Assembly (NCBI RefSeq): GCF_004343075.1
Contig: NZ_SLXP01000017.1
Coordinates: 1-64,000 of the forward strand
Length of the DNA: 64,000 nt
Direction: 5' to 3'
DNA from: Rhodovulum marinum
Lineage (GTDB): Bacteria > Pseudomonadota > Alphaproteobacteria > Rhodobacterales > Rhodobacteraceae
Below are positions 7,985 through 16,895 of this stretch, piece after piece. Position 1 is the stretch's first letter. Each line of letters begins with the position of its first letter. Made by a program: the position numbers and the translations under genes. The notes under the pieces are model-generated. The model worked only from the letters and a program-made list of their open reading frames with translations, was not told the origin of the DNA and searched no databases.

Positions 7985-8120
7985 CCATTTCATGGAGACG
8001 ACTTCATCGAGACCAAGGACGGGAGCATGTCATAGCTGCCCTTCCTTGGAACCTTCCCATCGACCAACCCTGCGCGGATTGGATGCACGCCATTTCATGG
8101 AGACGCAATCGGCGAGACCA
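7985..8120 (+). repeat. Two-copy spaced direct repeat
   Basis: CCATTTCATGGAGACG at 7985-8000 and 8090-8105 is followed in both cases, after seven different bases, by CGAGACCA (8008-8015 and 8113-8120). The copies start 105 bp apart. Conservation of two blocks with a variable seven-base gap suggests a protein-binding site rather than recent duplication. Only two copies are present and they do not form a CRISPR array. Confidence 0.55.
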
Positions 8121-8149
8121 ACAGTATGCTGGTCGGATACGTGTGCAAG

Positions 8150-8866
8150 CTATGCCATCTGACGTTCAAGTCTCAGCTTTCTCTTCTCCCAATCCGGCAT
8201 TACGCAACGCAAGAGATCGAAGAACTCCCGCCCGTGATGGGGGTGTTTGATATGGCAAAGCTCGTGGGTGATCACATAATCAATAGCCTCTGTAGAGGCC
8301 CCGATCAGCGCTCGGTTCAGCACCAAATTGTGCCGCCCTGTCATTGACCCCCACCGAAGGCTCAGCTCTCGAATGATGATGCTGTTCGGAACGACCTTCT
8401 CAGGGTCTGGAAAGCGCCCTCGACAGATGTGCAAACGCTCCGCGAATTTGATCTGGGCACGCTGCAACATCCAGTGTCGCACAAGCTCGCGGGTCTGGGT
8501 GGCGCGACCTGGCTTCGTACTCCAAACCACCAGCTGACCGCGCTGCATCTTGACGATGTTCTGTATGCCGGGGATCACCTTGAGTTTATATTGGCGACCC
8601 AAGTACAGGTGGGTCTCGCCACCGATATAGCGCCGTTCTGGCGTTTTGGGCTGGAACTGGTCGTAGTAGCGCAGCTGTTTGCAAATCCACGGCGCGCGTT
8701 TGCGCACCTTCTCGATGATACGTTCAGAGCTTGCGTCTTCGGGCGCGACAACCTCGACCTGCTGGTTGGGCAAGACACTGATCGACAGGGTTTTGCGAAT
8801 CCGCCTCACGACAGAAAAACGGATTGTCTCGCTGCCGAAGCTTGCCTCAAGAACCTCGGCACTCAT
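8150..8866 (-). CDS. YgjP-type (DUF45/M48-like) metallopeptidase of the restriction operon
   Basis: A 238-residue protein with the DUF45/YgjP signature: an N-terminal beta domain (RRIRKTLSISV), RWGSMTGRHNLVLN, then the zinc site ITHELCHIKHPHHGREFF near residue 199, which provides HExxH plus a downstream histidine. Genes of this family are often found next to type I restriction genes, although their role there is not established. The start overlaps the hsdR stop codon by four bases (ATGA), so it is the last gene of the operon and translationally coupled. It could process the restriction complex or an inhibitor of it; this is inference. Confidence 0.85.
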   Translation of the reverse strand: MSAEVLEASFGSETIRFSVVRRIRKTLSISVLPNQQVEVVAPEDASSERIIEKVRKRAPWICKQLRYYDQFQPKTPERRYIGGETHLYLGRQYKLKVIPGIQNIVKMQRGQLVVWSTKPGRATQTRELVRHWMLQRAQIKFAERLHICRGRFPDPEKVVPNSIIIRELSLRWGSMTGRHNLVLNRALIGASTEAIDYVITHELCHIKHPHHGREFFDLLRCVMPDWEKRKLRLERQMA

Positions 8867-11800
8867 CCGGGGAACCTCGCCCGCGCGATATCCATGATCT
8901 GCAGCTCGATGTCATCGAGAAGGTCGAGGGGAATGTCGATGCCCTTCTCGTCGCGCACGACATCAAAGAAGTAGTCGTCGATGGCGTTGCGCATGTTGTT
9001 CTGCGCCATCTCGTTCGACCAGACATCGACGATGTGGTGATCTTTGACGATCCCGATGATCGACTGTGCGACATCGGCTGTCACCGTATCCTCAACGCCG
9101 CTGTTGATCTCCTTCAGGATCGGCTCAAGGACGCCGAAGACAGCTTGAGCGTCCGTGTCGCCCTTGATGCTTTCCGGCATGTCTCGGCCATGATCACGGC
9201 GCGCAACGCGCCCCGCCAAATCCACGACCGTCTTGAGGTAATCCTTCTCCGAAATCCGCTTCTCGCGGTAATCGCGGATCGTCTCCGCCAGCATCTCAGA
9301 GAACTGCCTGTAGAAGGAAGGGTCTTCCTCCATCTTTTCCGTGATCGTGCGTTTGGTGGCGCTTGCAATGCGATCCGCCTTGGAAGCAGCGGTCGTGCCC
9401 TCTTCTTCGATCACGGCGTTAAGAGCGTCAGGATCGTTGATGTTCACCAGGTCGATGATCACCTCGGCAGGTTTTGCCGTGACATGATCGTCGAGCAACT
9501 TCTGAATCTTGGGCTCGAACTCTTTCACATCGACGGTTTCCTGATAGCGTAACTGAACGGAACGCTTCAGCTCTGAGAAGGCTTTCCAATCTTTCGTGAA
9601 GGTGGCGACCGCCGCCTCGTCGAACACGTCATAGAGCTTCTCGGAGGACAGCGAGATGTGCAAGCAGCGACCATAGTCCTTCAGTCGAGAGTAGAAGTCT
9701 TCCCGCTTGGCATCATCCGCCAAGAGCTGCTCGAACTGCTCCATGTCCTTCTTGTTGCGAACCTCCTTGAAGACATCCCAGAGCTGGTCGTGCAGCTGCG
9801 GCAGCCTGCGGATTTCCTCGCGAATGTCGTGCAGCGATCCGGCAACATCCTCACCGTCGAAACCCTCAAACGCGCTATAGGTCGTCAGTGCCGCGTCGAG
9901 CTCGCCAAGCAGCCCTTCATAATCGACGATGAAGCCGAACTGCTTCTCCTTGTCGTCGTCCTCATAGAGACGGTTCACGCGGGCAATGGCTTGAAGAAGA
10001 TTATGTTCCCGCAACGGCTTGCACACGTAGAGCACCGTGTTGCGCGGGGCGTCGAAGCCAGTCAGAAGCTTCGAGACGACAATCAGGATTTCAGGATCGC
10101 CTGAGCCCTTGAAGGCGTCGATGATCTGGCGATTGTACTCGTCCTCGGTTTTGTGCCTGGCCATCATCTTGTCCCAAAACTTGCGCACCAAGTCCTTGGA
10201 TTCCTGATCGACCTCCTCATTCCCTTCCTTGTCGTCAGGGGCGGAAATGATGATCTCGCTCGTCACGTGGCCTATCTCGTCGAGAACCTCCTTGAAGCGT
10301 ACGGCAGCGGCCTTTGAGGGTGCCACCAGTTGCGCCTTGAAACCCGTCCCCTGCCAATACTGGCGGAAGTGTTCTGAAATATCGAACGCCTTGGCGCGGA
10401 TGGCTTGGCTTGTCTTTGACAAGGCATCCATGCGCGAGAATTTTCGCTTAAGATCGGCTTTCTGCTTCTCCGTCAGTCCCTCGCTGATCTTGTCAAACCA
10501 GGTATCGACGACATCGCCGCTGACCTGCTGCTCAACCAAGCGTCCTTCGTAAAGCAAGGGGACAACAGCCTCGTCCTTCACTGCCTGATCAATCGTATAT
10601 TTGTGAATCAGCCCCCCGAAGGTATCGAGGGTGTTCTTGTCCTTCTTCAGAAGCGGTGTACCGGTGAAGCCGAGATAACAGGCGTTCGGCAAGATGCGCC
10701 GCATCTTCAAGGCAAACTTGCCGTGTCCGCCATAGCGGCCTGTCTGGCTGCGGTGGCTTTCATCGACGAGAACGAAGATGTCGGCGCTATCGTCCTTGAA
10801 GTCGCCCGCCTTCATGGCGGTATCGAACTTGTTGATGATCGTCGTGATCAACGGCGTGCGGTTTCTGATCAGCTCGATCAGATTTGCCCCCGTGGCTGCC
10901 CGCACGGGTTCAAGGTCGCAGGACTTGAAGGTGCCCTTGATCTGCTTGTCCAAGTCATCGCGATCCGTGACGATCAGGATACGGGCGTTCTTCACGTCTT
11001 TGTCGAGCGCAAGCGCCCGCCCAAGCATCACCATTGTTAGGCTCTTCCCTGAGCCTTGTGTGTGCCAGATCACGCCACCTTTGCGACGGCCTTCCAGATC
11101 AAAACCTTTCAGGCGGGCAAGAGCTATTCTGATGCTGAAGAATTGCTGATGGCGGGCGATCTTACGCACCCCTCCATCGAAAACCGTGAAACGGCGCACA
11201 AGGTCGAGAAGACGCTCCGGGCGGCACATCGCATAGATGGCGCGATCCTGCTCACTGATCGATCTCTCCCCTCCCGCAGCTAGCTCCTCGAAGAAGACGC
11301 GCGCATCGGCCAAGTCGCCCGAGAAGACAGCGTTCGTTTCCTCTGCCGTCAGAGGACGATTGATCGCGGCGGAGATATCCGCATCCTGATCGTCTTCGTC
11401 GCGCCAGATTTGCCAGAACTTGCGCGGAGTGCCCACGGTGGCATAGCGGGCTTCTTGCCGCTTCATGCTCATCAATAGCTGCGCGTAGTGGAAGAGCTGC
11501 GGGATGTTGTCTTCGTTCTGATACCCGATTAGCTGGCTGTCAGCTTTCTTGAGCGACTCCGTGGGACGCTTGTTCTCGATCACAATGAACGGAATGCCGT
11601 TTACGAAACAGACGATATCGCAGCGCCGTGTCGCGGTGCTCGCCGTCCGCTCGACACTCATCTCCGCCGTCACATGGAAGACGTTGTTTTCAGGTGTCTC
11701 CCAGTCGATGTACTTGAAGGAATAGCTCTTGCTGTCGCCCTCAATCGCCTTGGAGATCGTCGTGCCCAGAACCAAGAGATCATAGATATCCTGGTTCGTG

Positions 11801-12078
11801 CCCTTCAGCCCCTTGAGCTTGTCAGGGGTTGGTTTGAGGCGGTGCAGCGCCTCGTGGGCGTCTTCCAGGTCGAAGGAATAGCTCTTGCCGCGATAGCTGT
11901 AGCTGTTGAGCTTCAGCATCTGCTCGACAACGATGTCGTCGAGGATCACGCTGCGTGGTTTCCCCCGCAACTGATCGACCTTCACCTGTGATAACGGCTG
12001 GAAGCCAAGCGCCACGAGCGTCTGGATCGCAGGTATCTGGGATTGGTACTTTTCACTGGGATCAAAGCCATCAAGCAT
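8863..12078 (-). CDS. hsdR: Type I restriction enzyme R subunit
   Basis: A 1071-residue motor and nuclease subunit that translocates and cleaves unmodified DNA in the HsdR2M2S complex. The N-terminal PD-(D/E)XK nuclease is complete: Asp154 in RRCDIVCFV, Glu168 and Lys170 in VIENKRP, and the following Q…Y pair in SQLIGYQ. The SF2 helicase core has Walker A QGSGKS near residue 340 and a DESH box (VDESHRSQTG) near 438, with later helicase motifs including LLTGFDAP and AIARVNR. The start overlaps the DUF6119 gene by eight bases and the end overlaps the peptidase gene by four. Length and motifs look intact. Confidence 0.97.
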   Translation of the reverse strand: MLDGFDPSEKYQSQIPAIQTLVALGFQPLSQVKVDQLRGKPRSVILDDIVVEQMLKLNSYSYRGKSYSFDLEDAHEALHRLKPTPDKLKGLKGTNQDIYDLLVLGTTISKAIEGDSKSYSFKYIDWETPENNVFHVTAEMSVERTASTATRRCDIVCFVNGIPFIVIENKRPTESLKKADSQLIGYQNEDNIPQLFHYAQLLMSMKRQEARYATVGTPRKFWQIWRDEDDQDADISAAINRPLTAEETNAVFSGDLADARVFFEELAAGGERSISEQDRAIYAMCRPERLLDLVRRFTVFDGGVRKIARHQQFFSIRIALARLKGFDLEGRRKGGVIWHTQGSGKSLTMVMLGRALALDKDVKNARILIVTDRDDLDKQIKGTFKSCDLEPVRAATGANLIELIRNRTPLITTIINKFDTAMKAGDFKDDSADIFVLVDESHRSQTGRYGGHGKFALKMRRILPNACYLGFTGTPLLKKDKNTLDTFGGLIHKYTIDQAVKDEAVVPLLYEGRLVEQQVSGDVVDTWFDKISEGLTEKQKADLKRKFSRMDALSKTSQAIRAKAFDISEHFRQYWQGTGFKAQLVAPSKAAAVRFKEVLDEIGHVTSEIIISAPDDKEGNEEVDQESKDLVRKFWDKMMARHKTEDEYNRQIIDAFKGSGDPEILIVVSKLLTGFDAPRNTVLYVCKPLREHNLLQAIARVNRLYEDDDKEKQFGFIVDYEGLLGELDAALTTYSAFEGFDGEDVAGSLHDIREEIRRLPQLHDQLWDVFKEVRNKKDMEQFEQLLADDAKREDFYSRLKDYGRCLHISLSSEKLYDVFDEAAVATFTKDWKAFSELKRSVQLRYQETVDVKEFEPKIQKLLDDHVTAKPAEVIIDLVNINDPDALNAVIEEEGTTAASKADRIASATKRTITEKMEEDPSFYRQFSEMLAETIRDYREKRISEKDYLKTVVDLAGRVARRDHGRDMPESIKGDTDAQAVFGVLEPILKEINSGVEDTVTADVAQSIIGIVKDHHIVDVWSNEMAQNNMRNAIDDYFFDVVRDEKGIDIPLDLLDDIELQIMDIARARFPG

Positions 12079-13738
12079 CGAGAGTCTCCTCGATTACTTC
12101 GCTCACCTCGTCACTCTTCGTCGCTTTCTTCTTCTTCACACCAACCGCCGCTGGTTTTTTAATCCAAGCAAACTCATAGCTATAACCCAGGGCTTTCAGC
12201 TCTCGCGCTGCTTGGCGCAGCGTGATCATACTAAAGAATGGGAGCTTGGGGCTGTCGCCAGTGCCAATTACGGCATAAACGACCGTGAAATCCTGAGGGC
12301 GGAAATCCTCGCCGTCCGCGCAAATTATCGTTTCAAAGCCTGTCTGTCCCGTCTCAGCCTGTATGACACCCACTTTCTCACGGGTCTTATCACGGCATGG
12401 ACCATCAAGGATGAGCACCCGACCTGAAACGGTGCCCTGGTTAAATAGATGGCTCAACCGTGAAGAGGATGTCTTATCTTTTACGTGGATCAGTCTGTTG
12501 TCTTTGCTCAAGAAATCGCAAATTTCAATCGTGGTCGCTGAGCCCGTGGGCTTCACCAGCTGCGCGTCTAGGCAAAGTAGATCAGGTTCTTCGATCTTGA
12601 GCCGCGCATTGTACTTCTGCTCGTTCTCCTCAGCCTTCGCTTCCGGCAGATCATACCGATCCAGCTTGTCGAAGAACTCTTGAACCTGTTTGGCGAGATC
12701 GCTTTCAACCTCGTACCATCGTCCGCCAGATAGTACATAGGTGCGACCGTCTATCTCGACTTCGCAGACCAAACACTCAGAGATTTTCCACTTGCCACCG
12801 CAATCGCGGCCTTCGTCATCGACTTCGTGCACGGTGTGGCCATTAAAATCGTCGAGCCCATAGTCAGTCTTGCCGCGCTCCTGGAGGGCTTCAAGATATC
12901 CGGAAAGGTCTAGGTCGGGATAAATCTGACTGCTGCGAAATCCCTTGTAGCGCAGCTGATTGCTTTTCTCAGGATCGTATATGACCGGAAAGGCAAGGTG
13001 GAGGCCTTCTGGGTCACCGCCTTTCACGGCGCCGTCAATACACGCGACCGCTTCGGCATTCAGCTTCTCAATGAGCTCGTTCTCGCGGACATGCTTGATC
13101 TGGTCGATCCATGCAAAATGCTCTTTGTAATCCTCTTTCTGGTAAACCGAATAGGCCTCGGCGCAGGCCGTGGAGAGGTCGGCCACTGTCATCTTGCGGT
13201 CCATCGAGAGAGCATCTGTTCCAGCCACGCGTGACGCGAAGGTCTTGTCCTTGGGCGTCCCCGCCAGACCACGCACGATGTCCCGTTCCACATCGATTAG
13301 AAAGGCTGTTTGGTCCGATCCACGGCTTGTCTGACTGCGGCGGGACAGCGTGTTTTCGTCTGGGGTGCGGACGTCAGCGCTCTTGAGTTGATTTGGATCG
13401 ACAGAGTTCAGCACGACACGCAGCCCGAAATCCTGTTCGAACTTCGCCGGATCAAGCTTCACATGCCCCATACCGAAGGAGACGGCGAACCATCGACCAG
13501 CGGCTTGAACAAAGACAAGCCCATACGCGGTGTTGTTGTAGAGCTTTTTTTTCTGCTCGTCAGAAAGCTCTAAGAACTTTGACCACTTCGGCGGGTTGCC
13601 CCCCATAGTTTCGAGAGCGATGAGCGCGCCCTCTAGCTTGTCCCAGGCGTCCAATTCCACGCCATCGCGCAGTCCATCTTTTGGCGCAAGGCCATGTTTA
13701 AGAAGTCGGATCGATAGTTTTTGTGTGTTCCCCTTCAT
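12071..13738 (-). CDS. DUF6119 / TIGR04141 sporadically distributed protein
   Basis: A 555-residue protein whose sequence fits the DUF6119 (TIGR04141) family, known to occur patchily among bacteria and often inside restriction loci. Family-typical segments are AYGLVFVQAAGRWFAVSFG, GHVKLDP, FEQDFGLRVVLNSVDP and the LSRRSQTSRGSDQ stretch (residues about 70-150). The C terminus is a lysine-rich tail. It is flanked by hsdS (four-base overlap) and hsdR (eight-base overlap), so it is built into the operon rather than inserted by chance. Biochemical function is unknown; a nuclease-like fold has been suspected for the family, but I see no clear catalytic motif here. Confidence 0.85.
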   Translation of the reverse strand: MKGNTQKLSIRLLKHGLAPKDGLRDGVELDAWDKLEGALIALETMGGNPPKWSKFLELSDEQKKKLYNNTAYGLVFVQAAGRWFAVSFGMGHVKLDPAKFEQDFGLRVVLNSVDPNQLKSADVRTPDENTLSRRSQTSRGSDQTAFLIDVERDIVRGLAGTPKDKTFASRVAGTDALSMDRKMTVADLSTACAEAYSVYQKEDYKEHFAWIDQIKHVRENELIEKLNAEAVACIDGAVKGGDPEGLHLAFPVIYDPEKSNQLRYKGFRSSQIYPDLDLSGYLEALQERGKTDYGLDDFNGHTVHEVDDEGRDCGGKWKISECLVCEVEIDGRTYVLSGGRWYEVESDLAKQVQEFFDKLDRYDLPEAKAEENEQKYNARLKIEEPDLLCLDAQLVKPTGSATTIEICDFLSKDNRLIHVKDKTSSSRLSHLFNQGTVSGRVLILDGPCRDKTREKVGVIQAETGQTGFETIICADGEDFRPQDFTVVYAVIGTGDSPKLPFFSMITLRQAARELKALGYSYEFAWIKKPAAVGVKKKKATKSDEVSEVIEETLDA

Positions 13739-14967
13739 GCCGCTGCCTCCTCATCGTCCGAGACCTCGACACGCCATTCGCCCGTCAGGAGCTTCTGCAT
13801 CAGACCACGCTTCTGGTCAGTCAGGGCAGCAATCTCCTCGTCCAGTAGCGACAGCTCCCGCTTGGCTTCCGTCAGAGCTTGTGCAATCCGCTTCTGTTCT
13901 TCGGTGGGCGGAACCGGCACTCGACAACTGAAGAAGTCGTCAGAGTAGAGGTTGAGCAAGCCATCGTTGCGAACACCCGAATTGATCAGGCGCGAGAGCT
14001 GATGGTTCAGCGCGCCTGCGGAGAAGAGGTGGTCATAGAACTCAGGGTCAAGACCGGGCTTCAGAGCAAAGCAATAATAGACGAACGGAACAAGCGCCGT
14101 GTCACGGTCAAGCCGGAACACGCAGCCATAGGGGGCAGTCTTTGAGTTGCCTTTATTGTAGGCGAACTCACCCTCATGAAGGAGCGTGTAGCGTTCGACG
14201 CTGCGCCCCGCCATGTCTCGCGCAAACTTGTCGGCTTGCATAAGGAAACCGGACTTCGCCGAGATTGTCATAACGGGATGATCGCCGCCCGAACTCTTTC
14301 GCTTAACTGGCATACAGACCTTGGAGAGCGGTTTCTGTTGCCAATGTTCTGGGAAAATCCCTCCACGCCCAATCGTTGTTTGCGAAAGGCCATCGAGCCA
14401 CCGCGCCTTCTCTGTCCGCAAGGAGTTGAGCTTTTCGAGTGCCTCGTCCCAGGTCCGCAGGATCGCTGCGATCTTTCGTTGTTCTGGCAGCGGTGGAAGC
14501 GGGATACTGAATTTCTCCAAATCAGCAAGGTTCAATCCTGGCTGGGCTCCGCCCTTCTGGTAGCGATAAACCTCTCGTTGGCCGAGCGCGGAACGCAGAA
14601 CCTGTTCAACAAACCCAGGTTCGGCCTTCTTAGGCTCAATCGCCACGCGCGCGGTGGTCTGAGTAATGTTAGCGCCTTCCAGCCAATCAGGAACAACAGC
14701 AACCGTGCCTGTGTTTGCGCCGACGATGGTAATCACCAAGTCCCCTGCACGCAGCTTGGAACGCTTGTAAGGCGCGTCAATTTCGGGCGTGACCCGTTTG
14801 AAGCCATCCAGATCGCGCCAGCCCGCCGAGTAATCGCGACCACGAACAAGAATTACACCGTCTTCAACGAACTGCCCTGGCTGCACGATACCGTAGGTGA
14901 TCTTGCGCCCCTTTTGCACAAGGCTGGACAAAGGAACTTGGCTGAACTCTTCACTATCTTCACGCAT
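13735..14967 (-). CDS. hsdS: Type I restriction enzyme specificity (S) subunit
   Basis: A 410-residue subunit with two target-recognition domains, which set the bipartite DNA site. TRD1 spans about 1-165, ending in SIPLPPLPEQRKIAAIL, and TRD2 about 205-370, ending in CRVPVPPTEEQKRIAQAL. Each is followed by a coiled-coil spacer. These paired PLPP…EQ motifs are the family hallmark. I chose the ATG at 14967 (MREDSEEF), which overlaps the hsdM stop; a TTG one codon earlier is possible. It shares the operon with a second, single-TRD S-like gene at its head. Confidence 0.93.
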   Translation of the reverse strand: MREDSEEFSQVPLSSLVQKGRKITYGIVQPGQFVEDGVILVRGRDYSAGWRDLDGFKRVTPEIDAPYKRSKLRAGDLVITIVGANTGTVAVVPDWLEGANITQTTARVAIEPKKAEPGFVEQVLRSALGQREVYRYQKGGAQPGLNLADLEKFSIPLPPLPEQRKIAAILRTWDEALEKLNSLRTEKARWLDGLSQTTIGRGGIFPEHWQQKPLSKVCMPVKRKSSGGDHPVMTISAKSGFLMQADKFARDMAGRSVERYTLLHEGEFAYNKGNSKTAPYGCVFRLDRDTALVPFVYYCFALKPGLDPEFYDHLFSAGALNHQLSRLINSGVRNDGLLNLYSDDFFSCRVPVPPTEEQKRIAQALTEAKRELSLLDEEIAALTDQKRGLMQKLLTGEWRVEVSDDEEAAA

Positions 14968-16480
14968 CAATCCCGAGCTCCTTCAGATAGCCCGACATCT
15001 TCGCCCGCACGTCTGCCAGCTCGTTCTCAATCCGCACGATGTCCCTCTGCACGGCGGCAACGTCGATCTCTTCCTCCGGCTCGAAAGTGTCTACGTAGCG
15101 CGGGATGTTGAGGTTATAGCCGTTCTCGGCAATCTCATCGGTGGTGGCGAGGTGGGAGTACTTATCGACCTCGGCGCGGGCGCTGTAGGTGTCGAGCACC
15201 CGCTTGATGTGCGTGTCTTCGTCCATCACGTTCTGGGCTTTGCCAGGCGTGAACTCCTTGCTGGCGTCGATGAAGAGCACGTCCTTGCGATCTGCGTTCG
15301 CGCCCCCCTCTTCACGAGAGCGGTCGAACACTAGAATGGCAACGGGGATGCCCGTGGTGGTGAAAAGGTTCGCGGGCAGCCCGACAACCGCGTCGAGGAG
15401 GTTCTCCTCGATTAGCTGCTGGCGGATTTTGCCCTCTGCCCCACCCCGGAACAGAACGCCATGCGGAACGATTACCGCCACGCGGCCTGACTGGCGCTTG
15501 GCGATCTCGATCATGTGCGTGATGAAGGCATAATCGCCCTTGGACTTTGGCGGGATGCCCCGCCAGTAGCGATTGTACTGGTCTGTGTCCGCGCCATCCG
15601 CGCCCCACTTGTCGAGCGAGAACGGCGGGTTGGCGACAACGACATCGAATTTCTGAAGGTGATCGCCCTCGATCAGCGCGGGGCTGTTCAGGGTGTCGCA
15701 CCATTCGATGCGCGCGGCGTCCTTGGCGTGCAGGAACATGTTCATCCGCGCCAGAGCCCAGGTTGCGCCGTTCACTTCCTGCCCGTAGAGCGCGAAGTTG
15801 TCGGAGCCGACAGCCTCCGCCGCCTTGATCAGAAGCGAGCCGGAACCGCAGGCGGGGTCGCAGATTGTGTTGCCTTCCTTCGGCGCGGCAAGCTTTGCCA
15901 GCAAGCCCGAGACGGCTGCGGGGGTGTAGAACTCCCCTGCCTTCTTGCCCGCGTCTGAGGCGAAGCGCGAAATCAGGTAGATGTAGGTTTCCCCGATAAT
16001 GTCTTCCTTCACCCGCGACGGGCGCAAGTCGAGGGCGGGTTTATTGAAGTCTTCGAGGAGATTTTTCAGGCGGCGGTTGCGATCCTTGGTGCGGCCAAGA
16101 TTCGACTCCGAGTTGAAGTCGATGTTGCGGAACACGCCTTCGAGCTTGGAGCGGTTCTTGTCTTCGATGTCTTCGAGGGCGATGTTGATCAGCTCGCCAA
16201 TGTTCGGCTCATTGCGCTGCTCATAGAGGTCGTAGAAGCTCGCGCCTTCGGGCAGGTAGAAGCGCTCGCGCTCCATGCGGCGGCGGATGCGGACATCATC
16301 GTCACCATACTGCTTGCGGTAGGTCTCGAAGTGGTCGTTCCAGTTGTCCGTGATGTACTTCAGGAACAACATCACCAGAATGTAGTCCTTGTATTGCGCG
16401 GGATCGACCGCGCCCCGGAAGGTGTCGCAGGCAGCCCATGCTGCGTTGTTCACTTCCGCCTGTGTCAGTTTGTCGTTCAT
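14960..16480 (-). CDS. hsdM: Type I restriction enzyme methyltransferase (M) subunit
   Basis: A 506-residue N6-adenine methyltransferase that protects host DNA and is part of the restriction complex. The SAM-binding motif I is DPACGSGSLL near residue 210 and the catalytic motif IV is NPPFS near residue 285. The N-terminal helical domain (DTFRGAVDPAQYKDYILVMLFLKYI) and a C-terminal coiled coil for contact with HsdS are present. The ATG at 16480 follows AAGGA by seven bases; the TTG two codons earlier is less likely. It lies 59 bp behind the mini GIY-YIG gene and overlaps hsdS by eight bases. Confidence 0.96.
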   Translation of the reverse strand: MNDKLTQAEVNNAAWAACDTFRGAVDPAQYKDYILVMLFLKYITDNWNDHFETYRKQYGDDDVRIRRRMERERFYLPEGASFYDLYEQRNEPNIGELINIALEDIEDKNRSKLEGVFRNIDFNSESNLGRTKDRNRRLKNLLEDFNKPALDLRPSRVKEDIIGETYIYLISRFASDAGKKAGEFYTPAAVSGLLAKLAAPKEGNTICDPACGSGSLLIKAAEAVGSDNFALYGQEVNGATWALARMNMFLHAKDAARIEWCDTLNSPALIEGDHLQKFDVVVANPPFSLDKWGADGADTDQYNRYWRGIPPKSKGDYAFITHMIEIAKRQSGRVAVIVPHGVLFRGGAEGKIRQQLIEENLLDAVVGLPANLFTTTGIPVAILVFDRSREEGGANADRKDVLFIDASKEFTPGKAQNVMDEDTHIKRVLDTYSARAEVDKYSHLATTDEIAENGYNLNIPRYVDTFEPEEEIDVAAVQRDIVRIENELADVRAKMSGYLKELGIDA

Positions 16481-16539
16481 TTTCAAATCCTTTTGCTAAT
16501 CATTGTGGGGCAGGCACATGTCCTGCCCCAAACGCTTTC

Positions 16540-16845
16540 TCAAATTAATCCACAGGGCGGGTTGAACTGCGCGCGAAGCTCGCGTTCGATCAGTATCCGA
16601 TTGGGTGCATCTGCGTAGATAGCGGCGACAGACAGTTCCACGTGCCCCTGGCCGCGCCAGCATGGTGCGCGGTCGTGGTTCGAAACCCGTTCTCGAATGT
16701 TCTGGGACTCTCCGACATCGACCACGTTCCAAGTGGACGCAACGCTGCGCCGTCCAAGGATCACGTAGACGCCGGAGCGCGCCTGCAAGTTGTTTTCATT
16801 GCCGAAAGGGCCTTCGGCGTGGTAGCTTCCAATGTTGATGGACAT
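16540..16845 (-). CDS. Mini GIY-YIG domain protein in the restriction operon
   Basis: A 101-residue protein that is essentially one GIY-YIG-like domain. GVYVIL (about 25-30) supplies the first half of the signature and VVDVGESQNIRERVSNH (about 41-57) the second half plus the conserved arginine. A glutamate in ILIERELRAQFNPP near the C terminus fits the metal-binding acid. The ATG at 16845 has GAGGTG five bases upstream. Such a small protein may be a nuclease, or a DNA-binding helper that has lost part of its active site. Its place between the S-like gene and hsdM argues for a role linked to the restriction system, which is inference. Confidence 0.75.
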   Translation of the reverse strand: MSINIGSYHAEGPFGNENNLQARSGVYVILGRRSVASTWNVVDVGESQNIRERVSNHDRAPCWRGQGHVELSVAAIYADAPNRILIERELRAQFNPPCGLI

Positions 16846-16895
16846 TATTCACCTCATGAGTTTGTCCGTTGCACTTTGCCCGCTTCCGTCCAAGG

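Larger units (their letters stand above)
7510..8149. other. 640-bp non-coding spacer with palindromes, hairpins and a spaced repeat
   Basis: No convincing gene in six frames. The stretch is structured: two copies of TGGTAGTACCA (7749-7759 and inside the 19-bp palindrome at 7791-7809), a nine-base-pair hairpin at 7920-7943, a second six-base-pair stem CTTGGG/CCCAAG at 7953-7976, and a two-copy spaced repeat at 7985-8120. It separates the divergent-side start of the HEPN-like gene from the 3' end of the restriction operon, so it may hold a boundary between two cargo cassettes. Confidence 0.6.

Noticed and set aside
7985-8120. CRISPR-like repeats
   Set aside because: Only two copies, a 105-bp period, and no cas genes in the window.
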